This document shows, piece after piece, positions 25,439 through 64,000 of a stretch of DNA of 64,000 nt. This DNA is from Rhea pennata (taxonomy: Eukaryota; Chordata; Aves; Rheiformes; Rheidae). Both the position numbers and the translations under genes were made by a program. The notes beneath the pieces are model-generated. The model ran no database searches and was not told where the DNA came from. It worked only from the letters and a program-made list of their open reading frames with translations. The stretch is taken from NCBI RefSeq assembly GCF_028389875.1, contig NC_084664.1:131837966-131901965 (forward strand), written 5' to 3'. The stretch's first letter is position 1. Each line of letters begins with the position of its first letter.

Positions 25439-28400
25439 ATTTTACGTGTTCTATTTCAGCTGTTAGTCATATTCTTGGATCCCGTTATGACATCTGTACA
25501 CGCACACGTGCACGGATATGCTCCAGGCATGCATAAAAACGAATTGAGAGCCAAACCCTAATTCCCTCACTCAGGGAAGTATTTCCAGGCCCTTCCCTCA
25601 AGTATTCTGGCTACTTTGAGATGGTACAAACAGGAGAAGTAACATTTGGTTTCTGTAGCCAGGAACTTTGAAATAGTTTGTTCAGCAAATAGGATTGCTG
25701 CTATTCCGGCAGGCTCATCTGGAGAAAAATGAATATCCTGCAGCATGGACCTAGCAATCAACTCCATTTTTAGTCAGGCAGAGTTTGCCAGTGACTCCAA
25801 TCAGTTTTCTGCCTTGTAGTTATTGGCTTAGCCTTATGTGTCAACGAATAATGAAGGAAAAGTGAAGGAAGGATCTGTTTTCAGAGCTATAAGTTCAAAC
25901 AAAAAGCATTTGTAAACTTAATAAGGTTTGTCAGATCATGCTTTCAGAAAACAGTTCAGCATCAACATCCAGAGTAACTTTCCAAATCACAGAAATATGG
26001 TGTTAATGAAGGAACTCTAAGTCAGGCACTAATTTCTTAGGCTGCTTTCATAGTAATCTATGGTTACATATCTGCTCATTCTCTGTGTGTCTATCTGTAT
26101 TTCTGACTGTATGTCTCTCACTAACTCCTTTCGAGTTCATTAACAAATTTCAACTAATTTTGAATGGAAAGTGTTTGGATGGGTTTAAATCCTGTCATAT
26201 CAGCGAATTTAATTATAAGATGTAATAGTAGGGTGGAATTAGTTTCCCTCTTCATGGAACTACTTGTCACTATTATTGGATGTATTTTCCTCATGAAGTT
26301 TGCCTTTACAAAATATGAGTTTGCAATTCCTGATAGAATTTTCTTGGGAAGTACTTAGATGTTATCCTGATGACAATGATTGCTGAAAAATCAGTAGAAA
26401 CATATCACCATAAGGATTTTGTGTACACATGTCATTCTATTTATCCCTTATATCTTCTTCTCTCAAGAAAACATGTATATCTGAAGGGAAGGCTGCCGTA
26501 TCAAACTTTGAGTACACCCAGCACCTTCCAAAATCTGTCCAATCTTTAGTGTGTATAACACTAAGATATGACTCCCAAATTCACACTCTCATAACAATTA
26601 CCTCTAAAATCTTTGGACAGAAGTTCTCATTTAGACTTTATTTCTTTTGTTCTTTCATGTGTGATTTGAAAGTTTGAATAGTTTTCATTTACTATCTGTC
26701 ACTATAGTTTTGTGTAAAACAGTCGCTAAGTAGATAAAAATAAGTGAACTTTTTTCACTTTTTCAGTTTCAGGAAATCTTTGAAAGAACTAACAAAACTC
26801 AAGATTATTACATTCAAATTTTTAGCAAGAGAGGTGTTTTTGCAGTCACATTTGTAAGATTCCACAGCTTTAATTTTCAAGTAACTCAAGTAATTTTCAA
26901 GATAATGCAAGATACTTTTTGTAAGTTGAGCTGTACTTCATGCAACACAGATATTTAGAAGATGATTGTTTTACAGTACAGTATGCACCAGGCTAAACAG
27001 TCCTATCAATTATAGGTTTTAGCTGATTAAACAACTCTCATAATTTCAAATTATTGTAGGAAAGAAAATCAATAGAAAAATCACCTTCATTGATTTTATT
27101 GTTGGTTTCCAGTCATTGTGCAGTTTTTTAAATATTCATCCCTATGCAATGTGCTATTTAGACCAAAGTAACTGCTATTCAGTAGAAGCAGTGGACACTT
27201 TTTGTTTCATAATTAAAAGAGCAGCACTGTGATTGGTGTGGTATTTATTATGAAATGATGACAAAGGAGTACCAGTGGTTTTAATAGTTTTAGCTTACAG
27301 GAGCTGCTGTTAATTTTGTCTGTAGAGTTGCAGGTGAAATAATGCACAGTGGATAAATAGTCTATATTGGTTTAACTGAACATAATATATAGTGTGTTCT
27401 GGAGTTGTTTGTCTCAATAGACTATAGTAATCAAAAGTAATGAACCTATTATGTGCAGGACCTTGGAGAGCATAGAATGGCAGTAAAAGTGTGGCACATA
27501 AAAGGTTTATTAAAGGAAATTAAAGTCCATCATTGCCACACCTGCTCCCCTATTATAAGTCTATGGCAGGTCAGTGCCTTCAATCACAACTCAGCATCAG
27601 AGAACAGAGCCATGTTTCCCATTACCATTGCAGTCACATTGCAAAATCTCGTTCTCCAGGTTTTAAGGATAGTAACAAGTAAAGGCTGCCATCAGTCCCA
27701 CTACATAAACACAAGCCACTTATTTTTCTTCCCTACTAAGAAGGAACATCAAATGTAAATTTAAACAGAGAAAAGATAGCATTACTTGGCTTTGAAATGT
27801 GTTGTGATTAATGTATACTTTCATTTCAGATATCACTAACCCAGGTTTTAGAATTAGATTTCTTCAAGTACATGAATACCCCTTCTGAATGCTTGTGTTC
27901 TCTCCTGTAAATAGGTATTTTGATTCCCCTGGCTGCATATCATCTGTAGCCATATATAACAGCGAACCGGAAAAAGCTAGGAAATTAGAGAAATGCTTCT
28001 TTTCCTCTAGAAAGGCTGACAAAACTGTTTTTCTATCTCAGGTTAATTCTGCTGTATTTTGAAAGGTTCTTTCAGGTTAGACCTTCAAAACGTCTGTTAT
28101 CTGAGTCGTGTAAACCTAAAAATAAAGCATCCTCAGATCTTCAAATTCTGTAAACTGAAAAGCACAAACAGAACTTTTTACATCTTCCCTCTAGGGTAAA
28201 TCAGTGCTGCTGATCCTCAGGAAGGGCGAAATAATAGATAGGATTTTCTGCTGGCAAGAATTGCCACCTTTTGCCAGGAAAGATTCTCAGATACTGGATG
28301 TGGGCAACTTCTGGTATCCACAGAACAGAGACTCTGCAGCTACCTTTTGCCCAGCAAAGTTACACAAATCAGATGTTAGCGTAGGCGTTTGTTCCTACAT

Positions 28401-28439
28401 ATCAGTCAGTGTACAAATATGAGAGTGACTTCATCCACG

Positions 28440-28497
28440 GGATGTTTGACCATTTTACAGACAGAGAAAATGAGATTCAAAGCAAAGATAGACCATA
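28440..28497 (+). mobile_element. short MIR-like fragment
   Basis: CCATTTTACAGACAGAGAAA followed by ATGAGATTCAAAGCAAAG resembles the 'ccattttacagatgaggaaactgaggctcagag' block of MIR. It is too short and diverged to be sure. Confidence 0.4.
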
Positions 28498-28902
28498 AAG
28501 TAATAAAATGGTTGAAGAAAGATTGCAGAGTTCCTGTTATTTTGCCTTGTTCAAAATTTCTCATGATAGATTTTACCTTACCTAAGAATTAATGTTACTT
28601 TTAGAAAGAATGGGAGTTTGCCTCCTCGGACATGGTCAAAATTACATTGTCATGCAATCTGCTGTATGTCACTGCAGCTCTCCACAGCAGAACATGAAAT
28701 CTTAATCCTTTTGAATTTCAGGGGTTTGTAATAAAAACCAGGGATTGAAAACCTGCCCCTACAATTACCAGTCTGGGCCAGATCCAAGACCAGAAGGTGC
28801 ATATTTCCAATGCTGGTTTAGATATAGCCAAAAATGTCATGAGAACAGCTATCTTGCAAGGTGACTATTCTTTCAGTCAGAATCTTATGGCAGCAGCTCA
28901 CA

Positions 28903-28949
28903 TTTCTTTCTTTTTTTCTTCTTTTCTTTCTTTCTTTTTTTTTTTTTTT
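28903..28949. repeat. TTTC-rich pyrimidine tract
   Basis: TTTCTTTC units end in a long T run. Confidence 0.9.
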
Positions 28950-29555
28950 GTTGCAAAATCCAAAACTGAACCTGATCTTTTCCTCAAAACTTGTACAAAT
29001 CTGTAACTTTCTCCTCACCAAATGCATACTTAAGAAGGAAATGTGATGCAGTATTTCATAGCTATGCATGTGTAGTTATGCATATGCAAGTAAGAGGGTT
29101 TCACCCTTTAAGGTTTGAAGTTGTCAGAGATGCATGTTTGATTGCAACTATTAGGATATGCTTCACTTGCAATGGTAATGCTGGGCAATGGTAGGCACCA
29201 GGGCTTTCTGAGACCCATTCTTCATGGAAGTGGATGCTGCAAGCAACAGTCGTAGAACATGGCCATTTCTAACCTTATGTCTTGAGCTAACACCTGTAGA
29301 CCTTGTCATTAAACCTTAAAGTGTCACTCATAACCATCACTTTGTTAAACAAATCTGTATCATTAAAGGTATCTCCTAGGTATTTACTAGATATTCACAG
29401 ATGGCTTTTTATCTCTTTGACAAGTTTAATAAGGCATGATTATTCTTCTTTCTATTAGTGTCTAGCCTTTGGAAATGTGAAAAAAAAAAAAGCACTGGAG
29501 ACTTTTTTCTCAATGGCAAAAGGAATGAATTAAAGACTTTGTGTTAATATTACAG

Positions 29556-62106
<32,551 letters not shown>

Positions 62107-64000
62107 GTAAGCTTGAAATTCCATTTTATCTTAAAAGATGAGCAAAATGGCTTTCTTTGCTTGCTTGCTTGTTCTGCTTTCAATCTTATAAGATTCAAAG
62201 AATCTCTATAGGAAGCTTCTGTAACTGCTTGTGGCCAGAATGCTAAAATAATCACTAGTGATTAAAAGGTTTGCTTTCTTTCTTCTTCTTCCCCTCCCCC
62301 CCCCACCTTTTTCTTCCAAGTACAATTATCAGGGGAAGGGGAGAGTAAAAAGGAATGATTTACTTTTTATCTGTCACTTTCCCCCTTGGCTAAACTGTGA
62401 TATCTTTATGCACGTGATAACGTGCTGCTATGAGAAGTCCCATTGAATATGTCTACACAAGACACTATGAACAGTAGTACAGAGATATCTAAGTTGGGTT
62501 TTAAAAGGCATTTTAGATATCTTTTAGCTCCATCAGTACAGGTATTCATGCTTTCTAGAAAACCATGTGCCTCAGCTGCACTGCTTCCAGGCCTCAATTT
62601 AATTCATTTTGATCTCAGATACTTCTGCGCTATGCCATATTTGTAGCACAGACATAACCAGTGAAGCAAATTGTTAGCTCCCTGACATCAATGAGTTGCC
62701 CCTGCTTGCATCACTTACAGATTTGCTGGAGTATTACTCTGCACAAATGAGATATCACAGTGTGAACACTTATTACTTATTGCAGATAATCTTCAGAATC
62801 TGCATGGGATATTTCAGCAAGATTCTGCCATTATTTTATCCATTACAAAATACTCTCGAGTTACAAGTAACAAGCAATTCAGTTGCCCTAAGGACAGTGG
62901 AAAAAGGGGTTTTGTTATGCCATATTGGGGTTCAGCAATGTGGCAAAAGGCTGTCTAGGTTTTTTGATGAAAAATATATTAAATTAAAAAAAAAATACAT
63001 CCCACTTATCCCAACAAAGGAGAACATTCACAGTAAGGTGAACAGAAAAGCAGAAATTTTATGTATGTATATATTTATCTGTGTGTGTGCCAGTGTATAT
63101 GAGAAAGAATGTGTGTGTGTGTGTGTATAAAATGTATGTATGTATCTATGTATTTGTATATATGTAAATATCTATTTAAAATTGTAAATGCAAAGTAGAT
63201 ATGTATCTGGCCTGGAAAATCAGCTTGTTAAATGTAAGCAAATATGTGCACTGCCAGCTACTTGGGTGGAAGATTTTCCAATTTTGTATGTAAAATTGAA
63301 TAGTCTCTGTTAGCTGTCGCTTTGCACAGATGCATGTCTATTTCACAGGTTCATTTCAAGGAAAAAAAAATGACTGAAATGTTTTTATACAAATGCAAAG
63401 CCATACATATGCAATTTATGTATGATGTATATCAGGGCTGAAGTTTACAGCATGTTGTTCCTGTAAAGATTGCACAGCATACAGCTATTATTTTAATGGA
63501 AAGGTGAAAGTAAAAGAGCAGGTGAGTGTTCTGACTACGCAGCTATACAAAAGTTGCCAATAAGAAGCTGGTGATGTAGAGGTTGATTCAGCATCCTCTG
63601 TAAATAAATACTAGCCCAAAGTCGATCACTAGTCCTCTGTGGATTCTGCATTCATAAATTTGAGTTGTTGGCAAAACAAACATCCTTCATAGCCTGCTTT
63701 TTTTGGTCTTTTAGAGTGGGTAATGGAAGATGCACCTTTTTGCTCTTTAAATATCATTTGAAGTTAGCTGTAGTAACTGCTAAAAATGTAGACCCTCTTG
63801 CTCATGCTCCAGTTTTACAGCAGGGTAAGTAAAATCCTTTTTCATTTGCACTGAAGAAAGGGAAAGCCAAATGATCAGGCTCCACTGAGATGCCTCCAGT
63901 GTTTAGAAAAACTGAATATGACATTCAGCTACAGTCAGTGCACACAAACAAGCATTTTTCTCAGAGCAGCCTAAGTTTGAGGAAAGATGAGTTCTTCAAT
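62107..64000 (+). other. ST18: ST18 intron 8, running off the window
   Basis: The donor GTAAGC follows coding exon 8. No next family exon (which should begin in phase 1) is recognisable before the window ends. The stretch contains C-rich, GT-rich and TATG-rich low-complexity runs. Confidence 0.8.
63106..63127. repeat. GT microsatellite and TATG-rich run
   Basis: GT units are followed to about 63175 by degenerate TATG units. Confidence 0.85.

Larger units (their letters stand above)
22884..29555 (+). other. ST18: probable ST18 5' intron before coding exon 1
   Basis: This 6.7 kb AT-rich stretch lies between the candidate upstream exon and the start-codon exon. It includes an ATT microsatellite near 25.4 kb, a MIR-like scrap near 28.45 kb and a TTTC-rich tract near 28.9 kb. 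I see no coding exon in it. Confidence 0.5.

Overview
The window looks like vertebrate nuclear DNA, most likely from a bird or another sauropsid. It is AT-rich and CpG-poor, with short exons, long GT-AG introns and many simple repeats. I see no L1- or Alu-type load of the kind a mammal would carry. The few recognisable transposon remnants are short, old MIR-like and CR1/L3-like pieces. I see no bacterial operons, rRNA, tRNA, CRISPR array or intact mobile element.

The only gene I can support is ST18 (MYT3), a neural C2HC zinc-finger transcription factor of the MYT1 family, on the + strand. Eight coding exons lie at 29556-29610, 31543-31573, 48509-48699, 52967-53767, 56671-56805, 58647-58737, 60373-60477 and 61901-62106. 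Their splice phases agree at every junction. They total 1615 nt, about 538 codons, roughly the N-terminal half of a family protein of about 1050 residues. Encoded here are a basic nuclear-localisation region, a long acidic Ser/Glu/Asp-rich region and the first two C2HC fingers, the second split by an intron. The remaining fingers and the coiled coil must lie beyond position 64000.

Positions 1-29555 hold no secure coding exon. They probably belong to the 5' intron and untranslated part of the locus. Items of interest there are a CpG-dense patch (about 7.7-8.3 kb), several motif-rich stretches that resemble conserved enhancers, and a candidate upstream exon (22777-22883) that is open in frame with the ST18 start codon. 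The 16.9 kb intron between coding exons 2 and 3 holds simple repeats, old transposon pieces and a curious pair of phase-compatible cryptic exons. The intron before the first finger exon has a CpG-richer, CCAAT-containing stretch that could be an internal promoter, and an in-frame alternative acceptor.

I did not find a clearly new biological system. The best leads are possible undocumented ST18 isoforms: an N-terminal extension, an internal promoter, a 36-codon in-frame insertion and a NAGNAG acceptor. All need transcript data.
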